Origin: Caulobacter vibrioides OR37
GTDB taxonomy: Bacteria; Pseudomonadota; Alphaproteobacteria; Caulobacterales; Caulobacteraceae
Reading direction: 5' to 3'
NCBI RefSeq assembly: GCF_000372645.1
Contig: NZ_APMP01000005.1
Location: 62,001 to 126,000 of the forward strand
DNA length: 64,000 bases
In this document: positions 16,708-26,152 of the stretch, in pieces
How the letters are laid out: each line of letters begins with the position of its first letter
Position numbering within the stretch: the stretch's first letter is position 1
Notes under the pieces: model-generated
The model's input: the letters and a program-made list of their open reading frames with translations, nothing else
What the model was told of the DNA's origin: nothing
Database searches by the model: none
Made by a program: the position numbers and the translations under genes

Positions 16708-17607
16708 TTAGGGCGCCGTTTCGAGCAGCGCCTGGATCGCCGCCCAGGCTTCCGGCTCGGTCAGCATCGGGGCGTGGCCGACGCCCGGAACCTCGGCATA
16801 GGCCATGTCGGGCGCGGCGGCCCGCATCCTTTCGGCGATGGCCGGGTCGATCAGATCCGAGATCCCGCCGCGCACCAGAAGCAGCGGCCGGTCCTTCGCC
16901 AGCGCGCGGAACAGCGGATACATGTCCGGCGGAGCCAGGGCCTGGCCGCCCTCCGCCTGGGTCTTGGCGGCGGCCGCGGCGGCCGCCTTGATCGGGGCCG
17001 AGATGTCGGGATCGTAGGCGAGCACGAAGGCGCCGTCCTTTTCATCGAACAGGCGACGGGCGAAGACGTCCCAGTCCTCGGGCCCATAGGCCGGGAAGGC
17101 CGCTTCGTTGATCGCCTTGGCGTAGGCGACGGCCTCGGCCCAGGTCTCGAACCGGCTGGCCATGCCGGTATAGCCGGCGATGCGAGCCAGGCCGACCGGC
17201 GACAACTCGGGCCCGACATCGTTCAGCACGGCGGCGGCGACGGCCTCCGGCTTCAGCGAGGTCAGCACCATGGTGATCAGCCCGCCCATGCTGGTGCCGA
17301 CGAACACCGCGCTGTCGACCCCGGCGGCCTCAAGCAGCGCGACGATGTCGGCCGCGTAGGTCCCCGGGTGATAATTCATCGGGTTCAGGTCGTGCGCCGA
17401 CAGCCCCCGGCCGCGCACATCGACCGCCAGCACCCGGCGCCCCGTGGCGGCGATCCTCGGCGCAAGATCCTCGAAGTCGCGCGCGTTGCGGGTCAGGCCG
17501 TGGATGCAGATCACTGGAAGCTTACGCGCCTCGCCAGCGGCGGCGTAGTCGCGGGCGTGCAGCGGCAGGCCTTCGTGCGAGGTCCAGAAGAAGTCGGTGA
17601 AACTCAT
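16708..17607 (-). CDS. Alpha/beta hydrolase
   Basis: 299-residue alpha/beta hydrolase fold. The oxyanion segment is ICIHGLTRNARDF, the nucleophile elbow GTSMGG (Ser), the acid is likely in DLIDPAIAERM, and the catalytic His is in GVGHAPML. A lid-like insertion of ~80 residues lies between. The start at 17607 (MSFTDFFWTSHEG) is followed upstream by a REP-like element, so upstream extensions are not coding. The substrate cannot be assigned. Confidence 0.9.
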   Translation of the reverse strand: MSFTDFFWTSHEGLPLHARDYAAAGEARKLPVICIHGLTRNARDFEDLAPRIAATGRRVLAVDVRGRGLSAHDLNPMNYHPGTYAADIVALLEAAGVDSAVFVGTSMGGLITMVLTSLKPEAVAAAVLNDVGPELSPVGLARIAGYTGMASRFETWAEAVAYAKAINEAAFPAYGPEDWDVFARRLFDEKDGAFVLAYDPDISAPIKAAAAAAAKTQAEGGQALAPPDMYPLFRALAKDRPLLLVRGGISDLIDPAIAERMRAAAPDMAYAEVPGVGHAPMLTEPEAWAAIQALLETAP

Positions 17608-17619
17608 CACGCACTCCGA

Positions 17620-17742
17620 TTTCCCCGGCGAAGGCCGGGGGCCAGATCGAACCCACCAGACTTGGCGGATTTGGTCGAGACCGATGGCGCGAGAACCCGA
17701 AAGGCGCCGGATGACTCTGGGCCCCGGCCTTCGCCGAGGACG
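17620..17742. repeat. REP-like intergenic inverted repeat, copy 2
   Basis: Left arm TTCCCCGGCGAAGGCCGGGG followed by CCAGATCGAACCCACC; right arm CGGATGACTCTGGG followed by CCCCGGCCTTCGCCGAGG. It fills the gap between the hydrolase start and the rfbC stop. It has the same layout as the element at 2275-2397 with diverged interior sequence. Confidence 0.8.
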
Positions 17743-17750
17743 TCGGGCTC

Positions 17751-18317
17751 TTAAGAGGCTTCGTAGACGAAAGGCGAGTCGATCTCGGCCAACAGCGGCG
17801 CGGCGTTGTCGCGAGCGTTGGCGGTGATCTCCGCCGTCGGAATCGACCAGTCGATTCCAATCGCCGAGTCGCTCCACCTCACCCCGCCCTCGGCCTGGGG
17901 GGCGTAGTAGTCGGTGACCTTGTAGAGCACCTCGCAGGCGTCGGTCAGGGTCACGTAGCCGTGAGCGAAGCCCTTGGGAACCAGCAGCTGCTGACGGTTT
18001 TCGGCCGAGAGCTCGGCGCCAACCCATTGGCCGTAGGTCGGCGAGCCTTTGCGGATATCGACCGCCACGTCGAAGATCGCCCCGACCACGCAGCGCAGCA
18101 GCTTGTCCTGGGCGTGCGGCGGCTTCTGATAGTGAAGGCCGCGCTGGACGCCGCGCGTGGTGGTCCGCACATGGTTGTCCTGTACGAAGGCGGCCTTGAA
18201 CCCCGCTTCCTCCAGCGCCGATTGGCGAAAGGTCTCGGAAAACCAGCCGCGCTCATCGCCATGGCGCGCGGGCGTGATAAGCAGCACTTCGGGGATCGCC
18301 AGCGGCGTGATCTTCAT
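17751..18317 (-). CDS. rfbC: dTDP-4-dehydrorhamnose 3,5-epimerase
   Basis: Third enzyme of dTDP-L-rhamnose synthesis. 188 residues, RmlC cupin: DERGWFSETF, VQDNHVRTTTRGVQRGLHYQ with the catalytic His, VVGAIFDVAVDIRKGSPTYG, and GFAHGYVTLTD with the conserved H-Y. The start at 18317 (MKITPLAIPEV) is family-typical. It is divergent from the GT2 gene with only 36 bp between starts. The other rml genes are 3.5-7 kb downstream on the opposite strand. Confidence 0.96.
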   Translation of the reverse strand: MKITPLAIPEVLLITPARHGDERGWFSETFRQSALEEAGFKAAFVQDNHVRTTTRGVQRGLHYQKPPHAQDKLLRCVVGAIFDVAVDIRKGSPTYGQWVGAELSAENRQQLLVPKGFAHGYVTLTDACEVLYKVTDYYAPQAEGGVRWSDSAIGIDWSIPTAEITANARDNAAPLLAEIDSPFVYEAS

Positions 18318-18353
18318 GACGCGGACTTCGATTTGAGAAACGATCGGCCACCG

Positions 18354-19394
18354 ATGCCGCCTGACGCGACCGAACACAAGAGCGGCTCCGCAAACGCAAA
18401 CGTGGCGGTGAGCGTGATCATCGTCTCCTACCAGAGCGGCCCGACCCTGGCGCCGTGCCTGGAACGGCTGGCGGCCCAGACCTTCCGCGACTTCGAGACG
18501 ATCCTGGTCGACAACGCCTCGACCGACGGCGCGCCCCAGGCGGCGGCCAAGGCCCATCCCTGGGTGGATTTCGTCGAGGCGGGCGTGAACCTCGGCTTCG
18601 CGGCCGGCAACAATTTCGCCGCGCGGCGAGCCAAGGGGCGGTGGCTGGTCCTGCTCAATCCCGACGCCTATGCCGAGCCGGACTGGCTGGAAGAGTTGAT
18701 GGCCGGCGTCGCCCGCCATCCCGAGGTCAAGAGCTTCGCCTCGCTGCAGCTGTCGGCCGATCGGCCGGGCCTGCTGGACGGGGCCGGCGACAATGTCACC
18801 AGCGCGGGCATACCGTTCCGGGGCGGATATGGCCGCCGGACGCCCAAGGCCCTACCCGAGGGCGAGGTGTTCTCGGCGTGCGGCGCGGCCATGCTGATCG
18901 AGCGCGACCTCTTCCTGGCGGTCGGCGGCTTCGACGAGCGGTATTTCTGTTACTGCGAGGACGTCGACCTGGGCTATCGTCTGCGCCTCTATGGTCAGCC
19001 GACCTTGCTTTTGCCCAAGGCGAAGGTCGCCCATGTCGGCTCGGCCAGCACCGGCGTGCGGTCGGATTTCTCGATCTTCCATGGCTCGCGCAACCGGGTC
19101 TGGACCTTCGTCAAGAACACGCCCGGCTGGCTGTTTCCGGTGACCTTGCCGCTGCACGTGGCGGTGACCGCGGGCTTGCTGCTGCTGCACTGGCGACGCG
19201 GCGATGTCGCCCCGGCAATGCGGGGGATCAAGGCGGCGTTGAAGCGCGAGGATCTCGACCAGGTTCTGGCCGACCGCGAGGCGATCCAGGCCCAGCGGAA
19301 GGCTTCGCCCGGCGCGATCCTGCGAGTGATGTCTATCGACCCGGCCGCCTTTATCGGGCGGCGGTTCGTCATCCGGAAGTGGCGCGGGGTCTAA
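18354..19394 (+). CDS. Glycosyltransferase family 2 (rhamnosyltransferase-like)
   Basis: 346 residues. GT-A domain from residue ~18: VAVSVIIVSYQSG, VDNASTDGAP, the metal-binding region LLNPDAYAEPDWL, and the catalytic ED in FCYCEDVDLGYRLRLYG. A hydrophobic stretch near residues 260-285 (FPVTLPLHVAVTAGLLLL) suggests membrane association. Start ATG 18354 (MPPDATEHK) is the nearest in-frame start after the divergent rfbC start. The position beside rfbC suggests transfer of rhamnose or a related sugar to an envelope glycan; the acceptor is unknown. Confidence 0.9.
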   Translation: MPPDATEHKSGSANANVAVSVIIVSYQSGPTLAPCLERLAAQTFRDFETILVDNASTDGAPQAAAKAHPWVDFVEAGVNLGFAAGNNFAARRAKGRWLVLLNPDAYAEPDWLEELMAGVARHPEVKSFASLQLSADRPGLLDGAGDNVTSAGIPFRGGYGRRTPKALPEGEVFSACGAAMLIERDLFLAVGGFDERYFCYCEDVDLGYRLRLYGQPTLLLPKAKVAHVGSASTGVRSDFSIFHGSRNRVWTFVKNTPGWLFPVTLPLHVAVTAGLLLLHWRRGDVAPAMRGIKAALKREDLDQVLADREAIQAQRKASPGAILRVMSIDPAAFIGRRFVIRKWRGV

Positions 19395-19405
19395 CCCCAA
19401 CTCGG

Positions 19406-19429
19406 CTTTTCCCGGCGTTCGCCGGGGAA
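19406..19429. repeat. REP-like half element / hairpin
   Basis: TTTCCCGGCGTTCGCC then GGGGAAA: one arm of the REP-like family seen at 2275 and 17620, forming a strong hairpin. It lies between convergent genes (GT2 and argE), where it could act as a bidirectional stop or 3' stabiliser. Confidence 0.6.
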
Positions 19430-19435
19430 ACGGAC

Positions 19436-20611
19436 CTAGATGGAAAGCTCCTCGATCAGCCGGCGCATGAAGGTCGCGCCGCGCTGCATCTGGCTGATCT
19501 CGACATATTCGTCGGGCTGGTGAGCCTGGTCGATCGAGCCAGGGCCGCAGATCACGGTCGAGAAGCCCGCGCCCTGGAATTGGCCGGCCTCGGCGGCGTA
19601 GGGCACGACGCGCGGCGGGCCGTTGTCGCCGGCCAGCCGGCGCGCGAAGGCCTCGGCGACGCCGTTCTCCTCGGGCGCCAGAGCCGGCGTCAGCGAGCGG
19701 CGCTCGATCTTGACCCCGCCCTCCGGCGCCTTGGCCTTGATCTCGGCGTCCATCCGCGCGGCGGCGGCGAAGACGTCGGTCAGCAGCGCCATCGGATCCT
19801 GCCCGGCCGGCGTGCGCAGATCGAACAGGAAGGCGCACTCGCGGGCCAGGATATTACCAGCCGTGCCGCCATGGATCATGCCGACGGTCAGGCTCGCGCC
19901 CTTGGGCGTAAACGGCGAGGCGGGATCGGCCTCGCGCTCAAGCCTTTCGGAGAGTTCGACCAGCATCGCCATCAGCTTGATGGCGACCATGTTGGCCGAG
20001 ACGCCCAGGTGAGTAAGGCTGGAATGGGCTTCGCGGCCCGTGACCGTGACCGTGAAGGTGGCGATGCCCTTGTGGCCGCGCACGGCGACCATGTCCGTGG
20101 GCTCGCCGACCACGACCAAGGCGGGCTTCGGGACCTCGGCGGCGATCACCGCGATCATGTCCGGCGCGCCCAGGCAGCCGATCTCCTCGTCGTAGGAGAA
20201 GGCCAGGTGCACCGGCCGGGACAGGGTCGCCTTGGCCAGCTCCGGCGCGGCGGCCAGGGCCAGGGCGAGGAACCCCTTCATGTCGCAGGTCCCCCGTCCG
20301 TAAAGCCGGCCGTCGCGCTCGGTCAGGGTCCACGGATCGCTGGACCAAGGCTGACCGTCCACCGGTACGACGTCGGTATGGCCGGACAAGACGATCCCGC
20401 CCTCGACCGCCGGGCCGATGGTGGCCATCAGGTTCGACTTGGTTCCGTCGGCGTTCGGCACCCGGCGAGCGGGCACGCCGAGATCCGCCAGATAGCCCTC
20501 GACCCACTGGATCAGCGCCAGGTTCGAGCCTCGCGAGGTGGTGTCGAACGCCACCAGCTTGGCCAGGAGATCGATCGCGCGGTCGGACAGGACTTCGGAG
20601 GAGGCAGCCAT
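19436..20611 (-). CDS. argE: Acetylornithine deacetylase
   Basis: M20 metallopeptidase-family enzyme releasing ornithine from N-acetylornithine in arginine synthesis. 391 residues. First metal motif VLSGHTDVVPVDG; second RGTCDMKGFLA; catalytic Glu-Glu in FSYDEEIGCLGA; a late His region CGPGSIDQAHQPDEYVE. The dimerisation domain (about 175-290) has GREAHSSL and GMIHGGTAGN. Annotated by motif; other M20 deacylases are possible but the match to ArgE is strong. Confidence 0.93.
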   Translation of the reverse strand: MAASSEVLSDRAIDLLAKLVAFDTTSRGSNLALIQWVEGYLADLGVPARRVPNADGTKSNLMATIGPAVEGGIVLSGHTDVVPVDGQPWSSDPWTLTERDGRLYGRGTCDMKGFLALALAAAPELAKATLSRPVHLAFSYDEEIGCLGAPDMIAVIAAEVPKPALVVVGEPTDMVAVRGHKGIATFTVTVTGREAHSSLTHLGVSANMVAIKLMAMLVELSERLEREADPASPFTPKGASLTVGMIHGGTAGNILARECAFLFDLRTPAGQDPMALLTDVFAAAARMDAEIKAKAPEGGVKIERRSLTPALAPEENGVAEAFARRLAGDNGPPRVVPYAAEAGQFQGAGFSTVICGPGSIDQAHQPDEYVEISQMQRGATFMRRLIEELSI

Positions 20612-20800
20612 GGCGCGAGCCTAGACCCGTTCTCCCCGCGCCGACCACCCCGCCCGCGCCGGTTCGTCGCCATTGATCGCCGATGGGGCACGGTCATGCC
20701 CCGAGGCTGGGTCTCTCGCCGCGCAGCGGGCGATTTCATGCCCGAGCGGCTCGATGAGTCACTTTTCTTCGGCGGCGCGGTTCTCTAGAGGGAGCGGACC

Positions 20801-21643
20801 ATGATCCTGACCCTCTCCTGCCCCGACCAGCGCGGCATCGTCGCCAAGGTCTCCGCCTTCCTGTTCGAGCGCGGCTGCAACATCCTCGACGCTCAGCAGT
20901 TCGACGACCAGGAGACCGGCCAGTTCTTCATGCGCGTCGTGTTCGACGCCGACGGCGCGGACCGCGCGGCTTTGCGCGAGAACTTCGGCGCCCTGGCCGA
21001 ACCGCTGAAGATGAAGTGGACGCTGCGCAATCGCGCCGAGCGCTACCGCGTGCTGCTGCTGGCCAGCAAGTTCGACCACTGCCTGGCCGACCTCGTCTAT
21101 CGCTGGCGCATCGGCGAGCTGCCGATGGATATCACCGGCGTGGTCTCCAACCATCCGGCCGAGACCTACGCCAACGTCGATCTGACGGGCCTCGCCTTCC
21201 ACCACCTCCCGGTGACCAAGGAAACCAAGCTCGAGCAGGAAAGCGATCTCTGGAAGCTGATCCAGGACACCAAGACCGACATCGTCGTGCTGGCGCGCTA
21301 CATGCAGGTGCTGTCGGACGGCTTGTCGGCCAAGCTGCAGGGTCGATGCATCAACATCCACCACTCGTTCCTGCCCGGCTTCAAGGGCGCCAAGCCCTAT
21401 CACCAGGCCCACCAGCGCGGCGTGAAGCTGATCGGCGCGTCGGCCCACTACGTGACCGGCGATCTCGACGAGGGTCCGATCATCGAGCAGGACGTCGAGC
21501 GCATCAGCCACCGCGACACGCCCGAGGACCTGATCCGCAAGGGTCGTGACATAGAGCGTCGCGTCCTGGCCCGCGCCCTGCGCTACCGGCTGGAAGACCG
21601 GGTCCTGCTGAACGGCCGCAAGACGGTGGTGTTCACCGACTAG
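20801..21643 (+). CDS. purU: Formyltetrahydrofolate deformylase
   Basis: Hydrolyses 10-formyl-THF to THF and formate, balancing one-carbon pools. 280 residues: an N-terminal ACT domain (about 1-85, [20 protein letters not shown]) and a C-terminal formyltransferase-like domain with [26 protein letters not shown] and [15 protein letters not shown], which hold the catalytic Asn-His-Asp. Start 20801 follows GAGGGAGCGGACC. Confidence 0.97.
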   Translation: MILTLSCPDQRGIVAKVSAFLFERGCNILDAQQFDDQETGQFFMRVVFDADGADRAALRENFGALAEPLKMKWTLRNRAERYRVLLLASKFDHCLADLVYRWRIGELPMDITGVVSNHPAETYANVDLTGLAFHHLPVTKETKLEQESDLWKLIQDTKTDIVVLARYMQVLSDGLSAKLQGRCINIHHSFLPGFKGAKPYHQAHQRGVKLIGASAHYVTGDLDEGPIIEQDVERISHRDTPEDLIRKGRDIERRVLARALRYRLEDRVLLNGRKTVVFTD

Positions 21644-21727
21644 GCGCCCGCTGAAGGACCGAAGGTTGCGCGTACACTAAAAACTGGATACGGGGCTGCT
21701 CTTCGAGAGGCGAGAACGTTCCAGGTC

Positions 21728-22795
21728 ATGTCGCAGCAGGCTCTTCGCGTGATGGTGACCGGCGGGTCCGGCTTCATCGGCTCGGCCGTGTGCCGCCATC
21801 TGGCTGGCCAGAACAACGTCGCCATCCTCAACTACGACAAGCTGACCTACGCCGCCGCCCCGGCCAGCCTGGCCATGCTGGAGGGCCGGAGCGACTACCG
21901 TTTCGTGCGCGGCGACGTCGCCGACGCGGACGCCGTCTCGGCGACGATCAGGGACTTTCGTCCCGACACCATCATGCACCTGGCCGCCGAGAGCCACGTC
22001 GACCGCTCGATCACCGGTCCCGGCGACTTCATCCAGACCAATATCGTCGGCACATATGTGATGCTGCAGGCCGCGCTGGAACACTGGCGGGGCCTGGCGG
22101 GCGAGGCCAAGAACCGCTTCCGCTTTCACCACATCTCGACCGACGAGGTGTTCGGCAGCCTGGGTCCGGACGGCCTGTTCTCCGAGACCACGCCCTACGA
22201 CCCGCGCTCGCCCTATTCGGCGTCCAAGGCCTCGTCGGACCACCTGGTCCGCGCTTGGGGTCACACCTACGGCCTGCCCGTGGTGGTTTCGAACTGCTCG
22301 AACAACTATGGCCCCTATCACTTCCCGGAGAAGCTGATCCCGCTGGTCACGCTGAACGCCCTGGAGGGCAAGCCGCTGCCCGTCTACGGCCAGGGTGACA
22401 ATGTCCGCGACTGGCTGCACGTCGAGGACCACGCCCGCGCCCTGCACCTGATCGCCACCCGGGGCGTCCCCGGCGAGAGCTACAATGTCGGCGGCCGAAA
22501 CGAGCGGACCAACCTGCAGGTCGTCGAGACCATCTGCGACATCCTCGACGAGCTGCGTCCCGCGCCCGGCCTGCGGCGTCGGGACCTGATCACCTTCGTC
22601 GCCGACCGTCCGGGTCATGACGCCCGCTACGCCATCGACGCCACCAAGCTGGAGACGGAACTGGGCTGGAAAGCCGAGGAGACGTTCGACACCGGCCTGC
22701 GCAAGACGGTCCAGTGGTACCTCGACAACGAGGCCTGGTGGTCGCCGCTGCGGGCGCGCTACGCCGGCCAGCGCCTGGGCCTGAAGAGCGCCTGA
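21728..22795 (+). CDS. rfbB: dTDP-glucose 4,6-dehydratase
   Basis: Second step of dTDP-rhamnose synthesis. 355-residue SDR enzyme: NAD loop [22 protein letters not shown] (catalytic Asp-Glu pair), and the [15 protein letters not shown] Tyr/Lys pair, then [19 protein letters not shown]. The stop overlaps the rfbD ATG (TGATG), so the two are translationally coupled. Confidence 0.97.
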   Translation: MSQQALRVMVTGGSGFIGSAVCRHLAGQNNVAILNYDKLTYAAAPASLAMLEGRSDYRFVRGDVADADAVSATIRDFRPDTIMHLAAESHVDRSITGPGDFIQTNIVGTYVMLQAALEHWRGLAGEAKNRFRFHHISTDEVFGSLGPDGLFSETTPYDPRSPYSASKASSDHLVRAWGHTYGLPVVVSNCSNNYGPYHFPEKLIPLVTLNALEGKPLPVYGQGDNVRDWLHVEDHARALHLIATRGVPGESYNVGGRNERTNLQVVETICDILDELRPAPGLRRRDLITFVADRPGHDARYAIDATKLETELGWKAEETFDTGLRKTVQWYLDNEAWWSPLRARYAGQRLGLKSA

Positions 22796-23655
22796 TGCGG
22801 ATCGCCCTCTTCGGCGCCAACGGGCAGTTGGGCAGCGACCTCGTGGCGCTGGCCGGCCGGCGCGGCCTGGACCTAACGCCCGTGACCCGCGACCGGATCG
22901 ACGCCGCCGACGAGACGGCGAGCTTCGAGGGTCTCGACTTCGACGTCGCCATCAACTGCGTGGCGGTCACTCGCGTCGACGACTGCGAGAAGGATCCGGC
23001 CCCGGCCGTGGCGATCAACGCCCACTTCTCCGGCCGCCTGGCCAAGGCCTGCGCGGCGCGGGGCGCGCGGCTTGTGCAGGTCTCCACCGACTACGTTTAT
23101 GGCGGTCAGGCCGAGCGCGAGCCGCTGTCCGAGACCGTCGGCCGCGCCCCGGTCAATGTCTATGGCGCGACGAAGGCCCTGGGCGAGGACCTGGCCCGGC
23201 TCGAGCACGCCGATGTCGTCGTCGCCCGCGTCGCCTCGCTGTTCGGCGTGGCCGGCGCCAGCGGCAAGGGCGGTAATTTCGTCGAGACGATGATCCGCCT
23301 CGGCAAGGAGCGCGGTCGCCTGACGGTGGTGGATGATCAGGTCATGTCGCCCACCGCCAGCTGGGACGCGGGCGAGGCGATCCTCGATCTGATCGCGGCC
23401 CGGGCGCCGGCCGGCGTCTATCACGTGGTCAATTCCGGCGTCGCCAGCTGGCGCGACTTCGCGGGCGAGATCATCACTCGCGCCGGCGTCCCCGCCGAGG
23501 TCCTTCCGATCCCGACCGCGCGGTTTCCGACGCCCGCCCGTCGCCCGCCCTACAGCGCCCTGTCGAACGCCAAGCTGGAAGCCGCGATCGGGCGACCGAT
23601 GCCGTCCTGGACGGACGCCCTGGCGCGCTATCTGGCGGCCAAGGGTCACGTCTGA
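22795..23655 (+). CDS. rfbD: dTDP-4-dehydrorhamnose reductase
   Basis: Final step to dTDP-L-rhamnose. 286 residues, atypical-SDR fold: LFGANGQLGSDL for NADPH binding, VSTDYVYGG, and VYGATKALGED for the Tyr/Lys pair. It is more divergent from textbook RmlD than the second copy at 38453, but its position in the rfbB-rfbD-rfbA run supports the assignment. It overlaps rfbB by TGATG; a CIR-like repeat separates it from rfbA. Confidence 0.9.
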   Translation: MRIALFGANGQLGSDLVALAGRRGLDLTPVTRDRIDAADETASFEGLDFDVAINCVAVTRVDDCEKDPAPAVAINAHFSGRLAKACAARGARLVQVSTDYVYGGQAEREPLSETVGRAPVNVYGATKALGEDLARLEHADVVVARVASLFGVAGASGKGGNFVETMIRLGKERGRLTVVDDQVMSPTASWDAGEAILDLIAARAPAGVYHVVNSGVASWRDFAGEIITRAGVPAEVLPIPTARFPTPARRPPYSALSNAKLEAAIGRPMPSWTDALARYLAAKGHV

Positions 23656-23732
23656 GCCCCCGCCGCCAAAATTTCTTCGAAATCATCGCGTTGAAGGCCC
23701 GGAAGGGGCTCACATCGGCGGAAATTCCGCTC

Positions 23733-23847
23733 TAGAGCCTTCAGCCTGAAGTCGGAATCGATTTCAGGCGTCAAAAAGGCTCTAAATCAAATGTTTAGAG
23801 CGTGAAATAAGCTGAAACCGGTTCCCACTTTCAGCCTCACGCTCTAG
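23733..23847. repeat. CIR-type intergenic repeat, full copy with CcrM site
   Basis: Two hairpin modules: an outer AGAGCC...GGCTCT enclosing CCTGAA...TTCAGG with GAATC (GANTC, 23755-23759) at its centre; then the linker TAAATCAAATGTTTAGAGC; then GAGCGTGA...TCACGCTC enclosing GCTGAAA...TTTCAGC. It lies between rfbD and rfbA. The organisation matches what is known of Caulobacter CIR repeats (inverted repeats with a CcrM site centred in one of them). Confidence 0.85.
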
Positions 23848-23879
23848 GTTCGCCAAGTCAGGACTGAAGAAGAGACCTA

Positions 23880-24752
23880 ATGAAGGGCATTATCCTCGCC
23901 GGCGGGTCGGGCACGCGACTGCACCCCGTGACCATGGCGATCAGCAAGCAACTGCTGCCGGTCTTCGACAAGCCCATGATTTACTATCCGCTGTCGGTCC
24001 TGATGATGGCCGGCGTGCGCGAGGTGTTGATCATCTCGACCCCGCGCGACCTGCCGCTGTTCCAAGGCCTCCTGGGCGACGGCTCCAAATGGGGCATCGC
24101 TATCACCTACGCCGAGCAGGCCGAGCCGAACGGTCTGGCCGAAGCCTATCGGATCGGCGCGGACTTCGTCGGCAAGGAACCCTCCGTGCTGGTCCTCGGC
24201 GACAACCTGTTCTATGGCGCGGGCCTGGGCCGCATCCTGCAGGGCGCCAAGGAGCGCTCCAAGACCGGCGCCAGCGTCTTCGCCTATTTCGTCAACGATC
24301 CGCAGCGCTACGGCGTCGTCGAGTTCGACGCGGCGGGCAAGGCGGTCTCGATCGAGGAAAAGCCCCAAAAGCCGCGCTCCAACTGGGCGGTCACCGGCCT
24401 CTACATGTACGACAGCCGCGTGGTCGACTTCGCCCGCGACCTCAAGCCCAGCGCGCGCGGCGAACTTGAGATCACCGACATCAACCGCCTCTATCTGGAG
24501 GCTGGCGATCTGTCGGTCGAACGCATGGGCCGGGGCTTCGCCTGGCTGGACACCGGCACCCACGACAGCCTGCTGGAAGCCTCGGAGTTCGTGCGCACGC
24601 TGGAGCACCGTCAGGGCCTGAAGATCGGCTGCGTCGAGGAAGTGGCCCACCAGAACGGCTGGATCTCGACCGAGCACTTGCTGGGCCTGGCCCACGAGCT
24701 GCGGAAGTCCCCCTATGGCGCCTATTTGGAAATGATCGCCTCGCAGGCCTGA
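23880..24752 (+). CDS. rfbA: Glucose-1-phosphate thymidylyltransferase
   Basis: First committed step of dTDP-rhamnose synthesis. 290 residues: [20 protein letters not shown] (nucleotide-binding signature), [28 protein letters not shown] (metal Asp), [17 protein letters not shown], and [14 protein letters not shown]. The length is standard. It is separated from rfbD by a CIR-type repeat, so it may have its own promoter. Confidence 0.98.
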   Translation: MKGIILAGGSGTRLHPVTMAISKQLLPVFDKPMIYYPLSVLMMAGVREVLIISTPRDLPLFQGLLGDGSKWGIAITYAEQAEPNGLAEAYRIGADFVGKEPSVLVLGDNLFYGAGLGRILQGAKERSKTGASVFAYFVNDPQRYGVVEFDAAGKAVSIEEKPQKPRSNWAVTGLYMYDSRVVDFARDLKPSARGELEITDINRLYLEAGDLSVERMGRGFAWLDTGTHDSLLEASEFVRTLEHRQGLKIGCVEEVAHQNGWISTEHLLGLAHELRKSPYGAYLEMIASQA

Positions 24753-24829
24753 CCGACGACCACGACAGGCTGGAAAACGGCTTCGGCGTCGGCGACAGTC
24801 GCGCCGACAAAAGTTCGCCGGGAGGTCAC

Positions 24830-26110
24830 GTGTCCAGGAAGATGATCCACGCCGCCGTGGTCGCGGCGCTGCTGACCGCGCCCGCCGCCCCGGCCCTGGC
24901 GAGGCCGGATCCCGCCCCGGCGTCCCAGTCCGCCTCGGTTTCGATCGACAAAGCGCGGATCGACGCCGCGCTCAAGGCCATGGTCGACAGCGGCCGCGCC
25001 GTCGGCGTCTCGGCCCTGGTGTGGCAGGACGGTCGCGAGCGCTATTTCGGGACCGCCGGCATGGCCGACCGCGAGGCCGGCAAGCCGATGCGCCGCGACA
25101 CCCTGGTGCAGATCTTTTCGATGACTAAGCCGGTCACGGGCGTCGCCCTGATGCAGCTGTGGGAGCAGGGCAAGTTCGGCCTCGACGATCCGCTGTCGCG
25201 CTATCTGCCGGAGTTCGCCGGCGTCCAGGTGATCGACGGCAAGGGCGGCCTGCGCCCGCCCGCGCGCCCGATCGTGATCCGCGACCTCCTGCGCCACACG
25301 GCCGGCTTCTCCTACGGAATGCGCGACACCGCCGCCGACGCGGCCTTCAAGGCGGCCGATCCGCTGGGGCTTCGGAACGACCTGACTGAATTTGGCCGAC
25401 GGCTGGCCAAGGTTCCGCTGATGTACGATCCGGGCGAGCGCTGGAGCTACAGCGCCGCCGTCGACGTCCAGGCCCTGCTGGTCGAGAAGCTCTCGGGCCA
25501 GCCGTTCGAAGCCTATGTGAAGGCCCATATCCTCGATCCGCTGGGCATGAAGGACACCGGCTGGACGCAGCCCGAGTCGGCCTTCTCGCGCCTGGCCGCC
25601 GTCTACAACAAGGGCGCCGACGGCAAGCTCGCCAAGGAAGATCCCGCCGAGACGCGGCGGATGAACTTCGATCCCACGCGGCGCATGACCATGGGCGGAG
25701 CGGGCCTGGTGGCCTCGATCGACGACTATGCGCGCTTCACGCGCATGCTGTTGGGCGGCGGAACCTTGGACGGGGTCCAGATTCTCAGACCTTCGACCGT
25801 GCGCCTGATGGCGACCGATCAGCTGGATCCGCGCGTCACCGACCGCTGGTGGCTGCCAAGCAAGGGCTCGGTCGGCTTCGGCCTCGACTTCGCGGTGCGC
25901 GTGAAGCAGCCCCGGACGGCGGCGGAAAATCGCGGCGCGGTTGGCGAATTCTTCTGGGACGGCCGCGACAGCACCCTGTTCTGGGTCGATCCGGTCAACC
26001 GGCTGACCGCCGTCTTCTTCGTCCAGACCTTCCCGTTCGACGGCACGCTGCATCATGATCTGAGGGCGGCGGTTTACGGCCCGGACTATCTGGGGCCCAA
26101 GGGCGACTAG
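24830..26110 (+). CDS. Secreted serine hydrolase, class C beta-lactamase/esterase family
   Basis: 426 residues. A GTG start at 24830 is set by GGGAGG four bases earlier. A Sec signal peptide ends near PALA-RPD (about residue 24), so it is periplasmic. The active-site SxxK is in IFSMTKPVTG, the Tyr in RWSYSAAVDVQ (YSA rather than YxN), plus LLRHTAGFSYG and PLGMKDTGW. These proteins are usually esterases or DD-peptidase-like, and only some hydrolyse beta-lactams. Confidence 0.92.
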   Translation: MSRKMIHAAVVAALLTAPAAPALARPDPAPASQSASVSIDKARIDAALKAMVDSGRAVGVSALVWQDGRERYFGTAGMADREAGKPMRRDTLVQIFSMTKPVTGVALMQLWEQGKFGLDDPLSRYLPEFAGVQVIDGKGGLRPPARPIVIRDLLRHTAGFSYGMRDTAADAAFKAADPLGLRNDLTEFGRRLAKVPLMYDPGERWSYSAAVDVQALLVEKLSGQPFEAYVKAHILDPLGMKDTGWTQPESAFSRLAAVYNKGADGKLAKEDPAETRRMNFDPTRRMTMGGAGLVASIDDYARFTRMLLGGGTLDGVQILRPSTVRLMATDQLDPRVTDRWWLPSKGSVGFGLDFAVRVKQPRTAAENRGAVGEFFWDGRDSTLFWVDPVNRLTAVFFVQTFPFDGTLHHDLRAAVYGPDYLGPKGD

Positions 26111-26152
26111 TCTCCCTGGCGCGCGCGCGCGAACAGGCTAGTCTCCCCGGCG

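Noticed and set aside
20697-20786. Possible 29-residue leader peptide before purU
   Set aside because: There is an ATG and a stop but no ribosome site, biased codons absent, and no attenuator hairpin with the purU start.
18455-20788. Long plus-strand open frame across the GT2 gene and argE
   Set aside because: It is out of frame with GT2 and antisense to argE; low-complexity composition, no motif.
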